Of a DNA stretch of 33,169 nucleotides, positions 1 through 10,010 are shown one piece after another (the stretch's first letter is position 1; each line of letters opens with the position of its first letter). The notes below the pieces were generated by a model. The model was not told the DNA's origin, did no database searches, and saw only the letters and a program-made list of their open reading frames with translations. Position numbers and translations under genes: made by a program. This DNA is from Hyphomicrobiales bacterium (lineage in GTDB: Bacteria > Pseudomonadota > Alphaproteobacteria > Rhizobiales > Beijerinckiaceae). The stretch covers positions 1-33,169 of the forward strand of contig QHBR01000167.1 in assembly GCA_003244015.1 (NCBI GenBank), given 5' to 3'.

Positions 1-291
1 ATATTTTTCGAGGTGCCCAAAGGTACCTTCATCGTTTCTCAAAAAGCTTTGCCGTCGGCGAATATTTTCCCCAGTCCGCCCGGAGTCCTCCCCGAATCAA
101 CGACTGGCGCTAAGGTCGATCCCGTGCAGATCTATCACCTTGGTATTTGGTTCAATGGTGCGAACGATGCCGTGAAGGCTGGCTGCCCTGGCAATCAGAG
201 GCCGTTCACGAGCAACCATGATGCCGGCATTCAGATCCTCAACACAGGAAATTTCCCTGATGACCATGGGCCATTGTTAGATCTCCAATAG
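1..291 (+). CDS. C-terminal part of a hypothetical protein (runs off left edge); paralogue of the sequence at about 500-943
   Basis: Open frame continues to base 1 (IFFEVPKGTFIVSQKALPS...). The C-terminus QIYHLGIWFNGANDAVKAGCPGNQRPFTSNHDAGIQILNTGNFPDDHGPL closely matches the downstream copy. Confidence 0.65.
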   Translation: MFFEVPKGTFIVSQKALPSANIFPSPPGVLPESTTGAKVDPVQIYHLGIWFNGANDAVKAGCPGNQRPFTSNHDAGIQILNTGNFPDDHGPLLDLQ

Positions 292-358
292 CCAGCAAAG
301 ACGCTTCCCATCCCTCGCCTAAACCAGCTCTCCTCCGGCTGGGCGAGGACGCAGAGTG

Positions 359-404
359 GCGGCCGCGGAGACAACGCCCATTTGTCCCGCGGCCGCTCTT
401 TTTT
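359..404 (+). terminator. Rho-independent terminator after the first paralogue
   Basis: GCGGCCGCGG(359-368)-a-GACAA...TTGTC-CCGCGGCCGC(387-396) followed by TCTTTTTT (397-404). Confidence 0.85.
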
Positions 405-499
405 GCGGAAGGGAAACGCGACACTTGTGTCCGCGGCAACGGCGTCTATGTCGGGCCTCATCTGGAAATAGCACACGCGCGTCATTGAGTCACCGGATA

Positions 500-943
500 C
501 CTCATGTCACCTTCGGGCCCGTCGAAAGGCTGCATGTCGAACTTTTTAATATGCCGCCCAACAATGATTTCGGCATCTTTATCATTCAGGTTCCCAACGC
601 ACCTTTCGGGCTGGCCTGGTATAACGGAGATATCTTGACCGACGGCGACGGTCGCGGCGTCGGTGACTTTGTCGGACGCTTCAGCACCGGGACCTTCATC
701 CTTTCCCCGGGCGCCGTTCCGTCGCCCCCGGTTTTCCCGGATGATTCAAAAACAGGCGTGAAGACCGCGCCCGTGCAAATCTACCACGTCGGAATTTGGT
801 TCAACAACGTGGCCGAAGCTAACGCGGCCGGCTGTCCACCCAACGTTGTAACTCCGTTCACAAGCAATCACCAGGCCGGCATTCAAGTCCTGAACACCTC
901 GACCTTCCCGGACGACTTCGGTCCTCTCCGCCACGTCCAATGA
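500..943 (+). pseudogene. Second copy of the hypothetical protein, probably 5'-truncated or frameshifted
   Basis: Homologous C-terminus (QIYHVGIWFNNVAEANAAGCPPNVVTPFTSNHQAGIQVLNTSTFPDDFGPL). The ORF-track start at 356 lies inside/before the terminator hairpin. No signal peptide or clear in-frame start is visible. Confidence 0.5.
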
Positions 944-1004
944 CACACCGGGATGAAGAGAGTTAATTCTTCCCCATAGTAACAAAGCCGATCATCAATG
1001 TTGG

Positions 1005-1030
1005 ACCCGGCCAAGCTGGCCGGGTCTTTC
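1005..1030 (+). terminator. Rho-independent-type hairpin after the second paralogue
   Basis: Perfect stem ACCCGGCCA-AGC-TGGCCGGGT followed by CTTTC; T-run is short. Confidence 0.65.
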
Positions 1031-1051
1031 TGTAAGTGGCTCGGTTTTTGA

Positions 1052-1651
1052 CTATTTTTTAAAAGACAAGCTTTGCAGCTTGCTCCCCGGCGGCGCGCCC
1101 TCCGGAAAAATTTCAAAAGCGTAAACTGCTCCAGTTGCGTCGGTTGGAAAATCGACGGTCCGCCCGGCATTGCCGCTGGCGTCGGTTCGAAGGGTTCCGA
1201 GCTGGCGGAAGCATTTCAAGAAAATACGGTAACTCGTGTTGGGAGATACACCCGCAAGGCGTATGGCGGCCGTGGATGTGGTACTCGTGCCGGTAGACAC
1301 CGTCGCGGACCCGCCGACGATGGCTGAACCGGTGTCGCCGACGTTGTCATTGGTGCAGCTGCCTTCGTCCTGGCGGACAAGGGCAACCGTCGTCGCCGTC
1401 TTCGTCGAGAGCGGGAGCTGAACCGGACAAGCGGTGCCGTCCCGCGCCGAAATCGTGTAGGAATATGTCTTGTCGCCGCTGCCGGCCTTCACGACACTCC
1501 CGATTGTTGCACCGGCCGGAGCGCCATCGGCCGAGGTGAAATCGGCATGGTCGTTGTACCAGCAAGTCAGCGGTTGATTTTGCGCAATTGCCACACCCGC
1601 GCCCGGTAAAATCACCGTCGCGGTCAAAATGCTCTTCCACATGGTTTTCAT
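1052..1651 (-). CDS. Hypothetical secreted protein
   Basis: Start at MKTMWKSILTATVILPGAGVAIAQ (signal-peptide-like). Good coding character; not recognised. Confidence 0.65.
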   Translation of the reverse strand: MKTMWKSILTATVILPGAGVAIAQNQPLTCWYNDHADFTSADGAPAGATIGSVVKAGSGDKTYSYTISARDGTACPVQLPLSTKTATTVALVRQDEGSCTNDNVGDTGSAIVGGSATVSTGTSTTSTAAIRLAGVSPNTSYRIFLKCFRQLGTLRTDASGNAGRTVDFPTDATGAVYAFEIFPEGAPPGSKLQSLSFKK

Positions 1652-1852
1652 GGCGTTCCGATTTTTGATGAGAGCCTTTCCCGACGGCGCTTGAACCGGT
1701 TCGGGCCGGAAAATGCAACAGGACAAACACGGCGAATCGATTCACGATTTTCTCAAGGCGCCGCCAAGAAGGCAATCTTAGGGTGAAGTCCATAGCACGG
1801 CCGGGATCGCTTGGATATTCCCGCGCCCCGCCGGGCCTCGGCGGAGACGCTA

Positions 1853-1910
1853 ATATGTGGGGAGATTGTACACATATCAGCTAACTATCGTGACGGGGCC
1901 GATTCCCGTC
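1853..1910 (+). promoter_or_regulatory. Two tandem hairpins in the pyrB leader
   Basis: ATATGTG(1853-1859)/CACATAT(1871-1877) and GACGGG(1892-1897)/CCCGTC(1905-1910), both just upstream of the ATG at 1927. Confidence 0.35.
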
Positions 1911-1926
1911 CTATAGAACAGGATCG

Positions 1927-2877
1927 ATGGTCAACCCGGCGAAAGAGCCCGCATTTCCACACCGGCATCTGCTCGGGATCGAGGGGCTTTCCGCGCAAGA
2001 CATCAGCTTTCTTCTCGATCTCGCCGAGGCGGCGATCGAAGTGTCGCGCCAGGTCGAGAAAAAGCGCTCGACCTTGCGCGGGAGGACTTTGATCAACCTC
2101 TTTTTCGAGGCTTCGACCAGGACCCAAGCGTCCTTCGAACTCGCCGGCAAGCGTCTCGGCGCCGACGTCATGAACATGCCGGTGGCAACCTCGAGCGTCA
2201 AGAAGGGCGAGACGCTGATCGATACGGCGATGACGCTGAACGCGATGCGGCCCGACATTATCGTGGTGCGCCATGCCCAGGCCGGCGCGGTGCATCTTTT
2301 GGCGAAGAAGGTCGATTGCGCGGTCGTCAACGCGGGCGATGGCGCGCATGAGCATCCAACCCAGGCGCTGCTCGATGCGCTCACGATCAGGCGCAACAAG
2401 GGCAGGATCGAAGGTCTCACGGCCGCGATCTGCGGCGACATTCTCCACTCGCGTGTCGCGCGCTCCAATATATTGCTGCTCTCGGCGCTCGGCGCGCGGG
2501 TGCGCGTTGTCTCGCCATCGACGCTGCTGCCGCCGGGAATCGAACGCATGGGGGTCGAGGTATTCCGCGACATGCGTGCCGGGCTCGAAGGCGCCGACAT
2601 CGTGATGATGCTCCGCTTGCAGCGCGAGCGGATGCAGGGCGGCTATGTCCCTTCGGCCAAGGAGTATTTCCGCTTTTTCGGCCTCGACGAGGCAAAGCTT
2701 TGTTTCGCCAAACCCGATGCGCTGGTGATGCACCCAGGACCGATCAACCGCGGCGTCGAAATCGATTCCGCCGTCGCCGACGGGCCAAGGAGCCTCATCC
2801 GCGAGCAGGTCGAGATGGGCGTCGCGGTGCGGATCGCCGTTTTGGAGGCCCTGGCGCAGCATTTGCCCAATGGCTGA
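1927..2877 (+). CDS. pyrB: Aspartate carbamoyltransferase catalytic subunit
   Basis: [55 protein letters not shown]. Confidence 0.95.
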   Translation: MVNPAKEPAFPHRHLLGIEGLSAQDISFLLDLAEAAIEVSRQVEKKRSTLRGRTLINLFFEASTRTQASFELAGKRLGADVMNMPVATSSVKKGETLIDTAMTLNAMRPDIIVVRHAQAGAVHLLAKKVDCAVVNAGDGAHEHPTQALLDALTIRRNKGRIEGLTAAICGDILHSRVARSNILLLSALGARVRVVSPSTLLPPGIERMGVEVFRDMRAGLEGADIVMMLRLQRERMQGGYVPSAKEYFRFFGLDEAKLCFAKPDALVMHPGPINRGVEIDSAVADGPRSLIREQVEMGVAVRIAVLEALAQHLPNG

Positions 2878-4210
2878 GAGTGAGTTTCGCGTGAAAAGTT
2901 CCTCGACCACCGCCATTGCCCACCGGCCGCTCGTTCTCGTCAATGCAAGGCTGATCGATCCGGCGAAACTCAGCGAGACCATGGGCGGAGTCCTTGTCGC
3001 CGATGGTTTGATCCGCGATTTTGGCCCAGCCATTGCGTCGGCAAATCTTCCCGCCTACGCGCGAATCATCGATTGCGGCGGCGATTGCGTGGCGCCCGGC
3101 CTTATCGACATGTGGGCGTTCATCGGCGAGCCCGGCGCCGAACATCGCGAGACGATCGCGACCGCGACCATGGCGGCGGCGGCGGGCGGCATCACGACCG
3201 TCCTTGCCCGCCCCGATACCAATCCGCCGGTCGACGAGGCGGCGGTGGTCGATTTTCTGTTGCGCCGCGCACGCGATACCGGCCGCGTGCGGGTGCTTCC
3301 CTTGGCGGCTTTGACGGCCGGCCTCGACGGCGCGGAGATTGCCGAGATCGGTCTGTTGCAACTGGCGGGCGCGGTGGCGTTCAGCGATGGCGCGCGAGCG
3401 ATCCGCAACGCGCGTGTCATGCGCCGCGTCATGCAGTACGCCCGCGATTTCGATGCTCTCGTCATCCATTACGCGGAGGATCGCGATCTAGCGGGCGAGG
3501 GCGTGATGAACGAAGGCGAATTCGCCTCGCGCCTCGGCCTTGCCGGAATTCCGCGCGAGGCGGAAGCAATCATGCTCGATCGCGACATAAGGCTCGCGAA
3601 CCTTACCGGCGCGCGCTACCATGCCGCGCTCGTCACGACGGCGCTTTCCTTGGACATTATCGCCAAAGCCAAGGCCGATGGCTTGGCCGTAACCTGCGCC
3701 ACCTCGATCAACCATCTGACCCTCAACGAAAACGACATCGGCGATTACCGGACGTTTTTGAAACTCGCGCCGCCGTTGCGCCACGAAGACGAGCGGCGCG
3801 CGATCGTCGCGGCTTTGGAGTCGGGCCTCATCGACGCCGTCGTTTCGGACCATAACCCGCAGGATGTTGAAACCAAACGCCTGCCGTTCACCGAGGCGGA
3901 AGCTGGCGCGATCGGCTTGGAGACCATGCTTTCCGCGGGCCTGCGGCTCGTTCATTCCGGGGAAATTCCGCTCGGGCGTCTCATTGCCGCCATGACCATC
4001 CGGCCGGCCGAGATCCTCGGTCTGTCGCAAGGAAGGCTTGAAGTGGGCGCGCCCGCCGATCTCATCCGCTTCGACCCCGACGAGCCTTTTGTCGTCGATC
4101 CGGCGAAACTGCATTCGCGCTGCAAGAACACGCCGTTCGACGAGGCCCGCATGGAGGGCAAGGTAAAGCTCACCATGGTCGCGGGCGAGATTGTTTTCGA
4201 GGCCAAGTGA
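2870..4210 (+). CDS. pyrC: Dihydroorotase-like protein (PyrC/PyrX type), HxH metal motif missing
   Basis: Overlaps pyrB by 8 bp. Amidohydrolase fold features: [47 protein letters not shown]. The usual GLIDxHxHxREPG is replaced by [13 protein letters not shown]. Confidence 0.85.
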   Translation: MAESEFRVKSSSTTAIAHRPLVLVNARLIDPAKLSETMGGVLVADGLIRDFGPAIASANLPAYARIIDCGGDCVAPGLIDMWAFIGEPGAEHRETIATATMAAAAGGITTVLARPDTNPPVDEAAVVDFLLRRARDTGRVRVLPLAALTAGLDGAEIAEIGLLQLAGAVAFSDGARAIRNARVMRRVMQYARDFDALVIHYAEDRDLAGEGVMNEGEFASRLGLAGIPREAEAIMLDRDIRLANLTGARYHAALVTTALSLDIIAKAKADGLAVTCATSINHLTLNENDIGDYRTFLKLAPPLRHEDERRAIVAALESGLIDAVVSDHNPQDVETKRLPFTEAEAGAIGLETMLSAGLRLVHSGEIPLGRLIAAMTIRPAEILGLSQGRLEVGAPADLIRFDPDEPFVVDPAKLHSRCKNTPFDEARMEGKVKLTMVAGEIVFEAK

Positions 4211-4333
4211 AGATCGCCGGCAACTCCCGTAAGCGCCGCCAGCCATGGAGAGTTTGCGGTTTTCGCGGGACAGCCTTAAGAAGATTGACGTAACCCGCGC
4301 GAAAACGGGCCGAGGCAACGGAAGGAGGGAGCG

Positions 4334-4876
4334 ATGAAGCACACGCTCGTAATGCTGACCGCTGGTTTGTCCTTTGTGGCCGCCATTGGGGTCGCGGCCA
4401 CGGAGCCCGCCGTGGCGACGGACCAGGAACTCATGGACAAATTGAAGGACGCCGCCCCGGCCGCGGTGTTGAAGGGCGCGACAATTTTCAATATGGGCGC
4501 CGACGGGCAAATGAAGGCCATCCAGACGGGCACCAACGGCTGGACCTGTATGGACCCGCATGGTGCCCCCATGTGCGCCGACGAGGCCGCCATGGAATGG
4601 GCAAAGGCCTGGCAGGCGAAGGGACCAGCACCGCAAAAGCTGGGTTTCATCTACATGCTGAGGGGGGACAACGGAACCAGCAATACCGACCCGTATGCCA
4701 CGGAGGAGACCCCGGACAACAACTGGGTCACGACGGGCTCGCATGTGATGATCGTGGGCGCCGAGGCCAAGAGCATGATGCGGGGCTACCCGAGGGACGC
4801 CAAGCCGGACCCCACAACACCCTATGTGATGTGGCCGGGAACACCCTACGAACATTTGATGCTTCCAGTTAAGTAA
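4334..4876 (+). CDS. Hypothetical secreted protein
   Basis: N-terminal signal peptide MKHTLVMLTAGLSFVAAIGVAATEPAVA; RBS-like GGAGGGAG upstream. Confidence 0.75.
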   Translation: MKHTLVMLTAGLSFVAAIGVAATEPAVATDQELMDKLKDAAPAAVLKGATIFNMGADGQMKAIQTGTNGWTCMDPHGAPMCADEAAMEWAKAWQAKGPAPQKLGFIYMLRGDNGTSNTDPYATEETPDNNWVTTGSHVMIVGAEAKSMMRGYPRDAKPDPTTPYVMWPGTPYEHLMLPVK

Positions 4877-4959
4877 GGATGCGTGGCGGATCAGGAGCTC
4901 GAACAGCGATTGCAACGGCGGCGAATACGGCGGGCGATCGCCGTGGTGTTCCCAGTCTT

Positions 4960-6009
4960 TCAGATCGAGAAATCCTCGTCGAAGGACCTTGTGTTGCGCA
5001 GCCTTATGAACACTCTGTCATCGGGTTTTAGCCCAAGGTCCTTGTAAGCGTGCGCGGGGAGAGCCGCATCGACGACCGTGTCGTTGTCGATGCGGGCGAG
5101 TTCGACATTTACCAAGGATCCCGCGAAGCCAATGTGGTTGATTCTGGCGGCGATGCCAAAGCCGTCGGAGTTCTCGCGCCTTATTTCAATGTCGTGCGGA
5201 CGCACGAAAGTCACGCCGCCGGCGTCAGCCGGGCTTGCCGCCACGGCATCGCCGGCATTTGTCTTGCGGGCATGGAAAAGATTGTAACTGCCCAAAAACT
5301 TGAAGACGAACGGATTGGCCGGGCTGTCGTAGATTGCTTCCGGCGAGTCGAATTGCTCGATTCTCCCTTCGTTCATGACCGCAACCCTATCCGACACGTC
5401 AAGCGCCTCTTCCTGGTCGTGGGTGACAAGGACGGTCGTCACATGAATCCTGCGGTGCAATTTGCGTAGCCAGCGTCTCAGCTCGCGGCGGACGGTCGCG
5501 TCGAGGGCGCCAAAAGGTTCGTCGAGCAAAAGGACGCGAGGCTCGACCGCGAGCGCACGGGCCAGCGCCACCCGTTGCCGCTGCCCGCCGGAGATCTGGG
5601 ATGGATAGCGCTGCGCGAAGTTTTGCAGCTGAACGAGTTGCAAAAGCTCGCCGACCTTGGCGCGGATTTCCGCCTCCTTGGACCTCAGGCGCCAGGGCTT
5701 CGCGCGCAGCCCGAACGCGACGTTCTCGAAAACGCTCATGTGCTTGAACAGCGCATAGTGTTGGAAGACAAAGCCGATGCGCCGTTTGCCGGCCTCCTGA
5801 GCGGAAACGTCGCGGCCGTCGAAGAGGATCGGCCCGCTGCCGGGGTCGGCGGCTTCGATTCCCGCGATCACCCGCAAAAGCGTCGTCTTGCCGGAGCCGC
5901 TCGGCCCGAGAAGGGCGACGAGTTCGCCGGTCTCGACCTTGAGGCTAACTTTGTCGAGCGCCTTGAACTGATTGAAGGTCTTGTTGACCGAGCACACCTC
6001 GATGCTCAT
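4960..6009 (-). CDS. cysA: Sulfate/thiosulfate ABC transporter ATP-binding protein
   Basis: [46 protein letters not shown], signature [15 protein letters not shown], Walker [13 protein letters not shown]; overlaps cysW in ATGA. Confidence 0.93.
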   Translation of the reverse strand: MSIEVCSVNKTFNQFKALDKVSLKVETGELVALLGPSGSGKTTLLRVIAGIEAADPGSGPILFDGRDVSAQEAGKRRIGFVFQHYALFKHMSVFENVAFGLRAKPWRLRSKEAEIRAKVGELLQLVQLQNFAQRYPSQISGGQRQRVALARALAVEPRVLLLDEPFGALDATVRRELRRWLRKLHRRIHVTTVLVTHDQEEALDVSDRVAVMNEGRIEQFDSPEAIYDSPANPFVFKFLGSYNLFHARKTNAGDAVAASPADAGGVTFVRPHDIEIRRENSDGFGIAARINHIGFAGSLVNVELARIDNDTVVDAALPAHAYKDLGLKPDDRVFIRLRNTRSFDEDFSI

Positions 6010-7046
6010 TGCGTCCCTTCTTCCTCTACCTGGCGCATTTCGCTCTTGCCGGTTTGGCGCTCGACGATGGTCTGGACGATCAAGGTGACGATCGCCAGAA
6101 AGGCCAGCAATGACGCAACGCCAAACGCTGCCTGGTTGTTGTATTCGTTCCACAGTTTCTCGATGCGCAGCGGCATTGTATCGTTGGAGTCGATGTGTCC
6201 CGAGACTACCGAGACCGCGCCGAATTCGCCAAAGACGCGCGCCGTGCAGAGGATTACGCCGTAAAGTAACGCCCATTTTACATTGGGCAAGGTAACCTTC
6301 CGGAACGTGCGCCAGCCCGAGGCGCCAAGCGAGAGGGCCGCCACCTCTTCGTCGGAACCCTGGGCTTCCATGAGCGGAATCAACGAGCGCGCGACAAACG
6401 GAAAGGTGACAAAGATCGACGCGAGCACGATCGCCAAAGGCGTAAAAATGATGCCAGTGAAGCTTCTGGTGAAGGCGAGCGGCCACCAATCCTGCGCAAA
6501 GCCACGCCAATGCAGCGAGAAAGGGTCGGGCCAAGTAAAGCTCGAAGCCCACGCGCCGAGCACGCCGCTGCGGCCAAGTAGCAGGACGAAGATGAGGCCC
6601 GCGATAACCGGCGACACCGAAAAAGGCAGGTCGATCAGCGCGATCAAAAAGGCGCGGCCCTTGAACCGGAATTTTGTCACCGACCATGCGGCCGCAAGCC
6701 CGAAGACGATGTTGAGGGGAACGACGATGACCGCAATGCCCGCGGTCAGCCTGATCGAACTCCAGGTCTTCTCGGCCTGACCGCGCTCCGCCGCGAGTTT
6801 GCGCCGCTCGGCCGGGCTAAGCCGCGCGCCAACGGGCGGGCCGGCCACATGCAATACTCTGACATACGCGTCAACCCCCTTGGAAAGAGCCTGGGCGAAT
6901 ACGTTCACCACCGGTATCACAATGAAGAGGGTGAGAAAGATGACCGTCGTCGCGACCATGACGCGGCGGATAAGCGGATGGCCCGACGGGGGCGGGTTCC
7001 CGAACGCTCCGGTCGTCTGAGTTTGGGCCGCCAACTCTTCCGCCAT
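6006..7046 (-). CDS. cysW: Sulfate ABC transporter permease
   Basis: [20 protein letters not shown] and [28 protein letters not shown] (EAA loop); operon context. Confidence 0.92.
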   Translation of the reverse strand: MAEELAAQTQTTGAFGNPPPSGHPLIRRVMVATTVIFLTLFIVIPVVNVFAQALSKGVDAYVRVLHVAGPPVGARLSPAERRKLAAERGQAEKTWSSIRLTAGIAVIVVPLNIVFGLAAAWSVTKFRFKGRAFLIALIDLPFSVSPVIAGLIFVLLLGRSGVLGAWASSFTWPDPFSLHWRGFAQDWWPLAFTRSFTGIIFTPLAIVLASIFVTFPFVARSLIPLMEAQGSDEEVAALSLGASGWRTFRKVTLPNVKWALLYGVILCTARVFGEFGAVSVVSGHIDSNDTMPLRIEKLWNEYNNQAAFGVASLLAFLAIVTLIVQTIVERQTGKSEMRQVEEEGTQ

Positions 7047-7102
7047 GAACCAGTCCTCGTTGCAAAAATGCGATTGATGCGGGTGGAACCACTCGCATTA
7101 CC

Positions 7103-8035
7103 TCACGTCGCCCGTTCGCGACGGCGCATCCACCATTCGAGGCCATTGATCGCAAGCAACATAAGGAGCGAGAAGAAAAGCAAAACGATGCCAATAGCGG
7201 TCGCTTCCGCGGTGCGAAAATCGTCGAGCTTGGTGACGATCTGCAAGGGCGCGATCTGCGACTTGCCAGGAATATTTCCGGCGATGAAAATCACCGAACC
7301 ATATTCGCCGATCGCGCGGGCGAAGGCCAACGCCAATCCGCTGAGCCACGCCGGCAAGATTGCAGGGAAGATAACGCGCCGCAAAATCGTCGCCCTACTG
7401 GCCCCCAGGCTCAACGCGGCGTGTTCATATTCCGTATCCCAATCGCGCAGTACCGGCTGGACCGTCCGCACCACGAAGGGCAGTCCAACGAAGATCAGAA
7501 CGAGCACGATTCCCGTATTGGTGTTGGAATAGGGAAAACTTAGCCACGATAGGGCATCGGCGGACAAAACCTCGCCAAACCCGGCGAGCCTCGCCACCCC
7601 GTTGATGGAGCCCGCGACATGGCGGCCCAATCCGCCGATCCAACCATCCGCCAGATAAAGCGAACTGAACGTCAGACCGGCGACCGCGGTCGGCAGGGCG
7701 AAAGGAAAGTCGATGAGCGCGTCGAACAGCCGCCGCCCTAGGAAAGGCTCGCGCACGAGCACCCAGGCCACGATCAATCCGAAGACGCCATTGACAGCCG
7801 CCGCGATGGCCGAGGCAGTGAATGTAAGCCTGTAGGACGCGACGACGATCGGATCGGTGACGGTCTGCCAGAAGTCGCTCCAGCCGAGCTGAGCCGTCTT
7901 GAAAAGCATGCCGGCGAGCGGGATCAGGACCAGCACGGACAGATAAAAAAGCGTATAGCCGAGGGTAAGCGGCAGTCCAGGAACAAGCCGCGATGGGTGC
8001 GTCGTCGAGCGAAACGCCGCCGCGTTTTCGCTCAT
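7103..8035 (-). CDS. cysT: Sulfate ABC transporter permease
   Basis: LIDFPFALPTAVAGLTF and [31 protein letters not shown] (EAA loop); 4-bp overlap with the sulfate-binding gene. Confidence 0.92.
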   Translation of the reverse strand: MSENAAAFRSTTHPSRLVPGLPLTLGYTLFYLSVLVLIPLAGMLFKTAQLGWSDFWQTVTDPIVVASYRLTFTASAIAAAVNGVFGLIVAWVLVREPFLGRRLFDALIDFPFALPTAVAGLTFSSLYLADGWIGGLGRHVAGSINGVARLAGFGEVLSADALSWLSFPYSNTNTGIVLVLIFVGLPFVVRTVQPVLRDWDTEYEHAALSLGASRATILRRVIFPAILPAWLSGLALAFARAIGEYGSVIFIAGNIPGKSQIAPLQIVTKLDDFRTAEATAIGIVLLFFSLLMLLAINGLEWWMRRRERAT

Positions 8036-9228
8036 TTTGCCGGCCTGTAGATCCGGTCGAACAACGCGCCGCCGGCGAAGAACGCTTCATGCGCCTTCAC
8101 CCAGCCGCCATAGGTCTCGTCGATGGTGAAGAGCGGGATAGGCGGCAATTCCGCGCTGTATTTATTCAAGGCATCGACATCGCGCGGCCTGTAATGAAGC
8201 TGCGCCACGGTCTCCTGTGCTTCGGACGTATAGAGAAATTTCAAATAGGCTTCCGCGAGATCCCGCGTGCCTTTTTTGTCCACCACTTCGTCGACGACGG
8301 CAACCGGCGGCTCGCCGAGGATGCTGCTCGGCGGATAGACGATTTCGAACTTGTCCTTGCCGAACTCGTCCAGCGCCAGCCAGAGCTCGTTCTCCCAATT
8401 CAACAGGACGTCGCCAAGCTGCTTTTGCGCGAAGGTGACGGTCGCGCCGCGCGCGCCGGTATCCAGAACCGGAACGTTGTGGTTGTAGAACGTCTCGATG
8501 GCCGCGCGGGCTTCGGCGTTGTCATAGACCGGGAAGTCCCGCGCCGTTCGCGCCGCCGCCTGCGATTCCTTCAATCCCTCCAGCGTGGAGGGATCGTGGG
8601 TCTTCGCACCGGCGACCGCGCCAAAGAGCGCCAGGAACGCCCAGCGTCCGGCGCCGCTCGTCTTGGGATTGGCCACAATCACCTGCACGTTGGGCCCGGT
8701 CAAATCCTTCCAATCCTTGATGTTTTTCGGATTGCCCTTGCGCACGAGAAAGCCGACCGTCGAAGTGTAAGGGCAGGAGTTGTAAGGCAGTTTCTCCTGC
8801 CAGCCAGGCTTGATCAGCCCGGCGCGCTCGATTGCGATAATATCCCAGGCGAGGGCCAAAGTGACGACGTCGGCTTGCAATCCATCGATCACCGAACGCG
8901 CTTGTTTGCTCGATCCCCCATGGGACTGTTCGAAGAGCACGCTCGCACCCGTGTGGGATTTGTAGCGCTCCGCGAACAAAGCGTTGATTTCCGTATAGAG
9001 TTCCCGCGTGGGATCGTAGGAAACATTGAGGAGCTTCGCCTCCTCGCTCATCGCCGGAAGCAAAGCTGCGGCAAACCACAGGGTCAAGCAGGATATCCAC
9101 ACTGCTGCGCGGAATGAACGGGCACCCAAATTGGGCAATGCTTTCGCGAATTGCCGGCCTTGCCGCGCCGCTACGACCGCGGAGATCGCGGCGAAACCGC
9201 CCAACGAGAATGCAAACTTCCGGATCAT
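8032..9228 (-). CDS. sbp: Sulfate-binding periplasmic protein
   Basis: LLNVSYDPTRELY, SHGGSSKQARSVIDGLQADVVTLAL, NPKTSGAGRWAFLALFGA, NWENELWLA. Start uncertain (ATG 9228 chosen; ORF extends to 9300). Confidence 0.92.
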   Translation of the reverse strand: MIRKFAFSLGGFAAISAVVAARQGRQFAKALPNLGARSFRAAVWISCLTLWFAAALLPAMSEEAKLLNVSYDPTRELYTEINALFAERYKSHTGASVLFEQSHGGSSKQARSVIDGLQADVVTLALAWDIIAIERAGLIKPGWQEKLPYNSCPYTSTVGFLVRKGNPKNIKDWKDLTGPNVQVIVANPKTSGAGRWAFLALFGAVAGAKTHDPSTLEGLKESQAAARTARDFPVYDNAEARAAIETFYNHNVPVLDTGARGATVTFAQKQLGDVLLNWENELWLALDEFGKDKFEIVYPPSSILGEPPVAVVDEVVDKKGTRDLAEAYLKFLYTSEAQETVAQLHYRPRDVDALNKYSAELPPIPLFTIDETYGGWVKAHEAFFAGGALFDRIYRPAK

Positions 9229-9539
9229 GAGCTTGTCCGATCCTATTATTTTTAAAGATTTTCCTGACACCGAAGCCGTCGCGGAGGATTTTTCTGGCAT
9301 GCGGCATGCTTTTTATGACTAAGTCTATGGAAAAAGGGATTGTCAATAGCCGGAGCGCCGCGGGCCACGGAATTCGTTTCAAGGAGCGCCTTTGCGCTTT
9401 CCGGCCACGCAAGTCGATCAACTTTTTTTGGACATGCTCCAAGTGACCTCATTGATCGACCTTTGGCGTGGAACTTGACCGCGCGGCCGACGTGTTGCAG
9501 CAACTGGACACGGATTGCTCTATTTGATTGGAGAGTGTC

Positions 9540-10010
9540 GTGTCCAGCACGCGCCCGCCTCTGCCGCCCTTCACGCGCGAAACCGCGGTGGCAAAAGTGC
9601 GCCTTGCCGAAGACGCATGGAACACCCGCGACCCTGCCCGCGTCGCGCTTGCCTATAGCGGGGACAGCCGCTGGCGCAACCGCTCGGAATTTTTTGCCGG
9701 ACGCGCGGCCATCGTCGAATTCCTGACCCGCAAATGGGCAACTGAATTTGATTACCGGCTCATCAAGGAGCTTTGGGCATTCCACGAAAACCGCATCAGT
9801 GTCCGCTTCCAATATGAGTGGCGCGATGACGCAGGCCATTGGTTTCGCGCGCATGGCAACGAGCAATGGGAATTCGATGGCGATGGCCTGATGCGCCGCC
9901 GGGATGCAAGCATCAACGATTTGGCGATCGCGCCGGAAGACCGCAAATTCCTGTGGCCCGCCGGACCGCGTCCCGCCAGCCATCCAGGCCTGAGCGAACT
10001 CGGTCTATGA
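9540..10010 (+). CDS. NTF2/SnoaL-like protein, DUF1348-type
   Basis: [81 protein letters not shown] precedes GTG at 9540 (TTG 9528 possible). Confidence 0.82.
   Translation: MSSTRPPLPPFTRETAVAKVRLAEDAWNTRDPARVALAYSGDSRWRNRSEFFAGRAAIVEFLTRKWATEFDYRLIKELWAFHENRISVRFQYEWRDDAGHWFRAHGNEQWEFDGDGLMRRRDASINDLAIAPEDRKFLWPAGPRPASHPGLSELGL

Noticed and set aside
1885-3033. 382-aa minus-strand ORF antisense to pyrB
   Set aside because: High-GC shadow ORF with Arg/His/Asp-rich composition and no recognisable motif; pyrB on the plus strand is unambiguous.
3488-4915. 475-aa minus-strand ORF antisense to the dihydroorotase-like gene and the 4334 ORF
   Set aside because: Shadow ORF spanning two well-supported plus-strand genes; low-plausibility composition.
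4960-6687. Full 575-aa minus ORF as one protein
   Set aside because: The N-terminal 226 residues are out-of-frame cysW sequence; the real cysA starts at 6009 with ATGA overlap.
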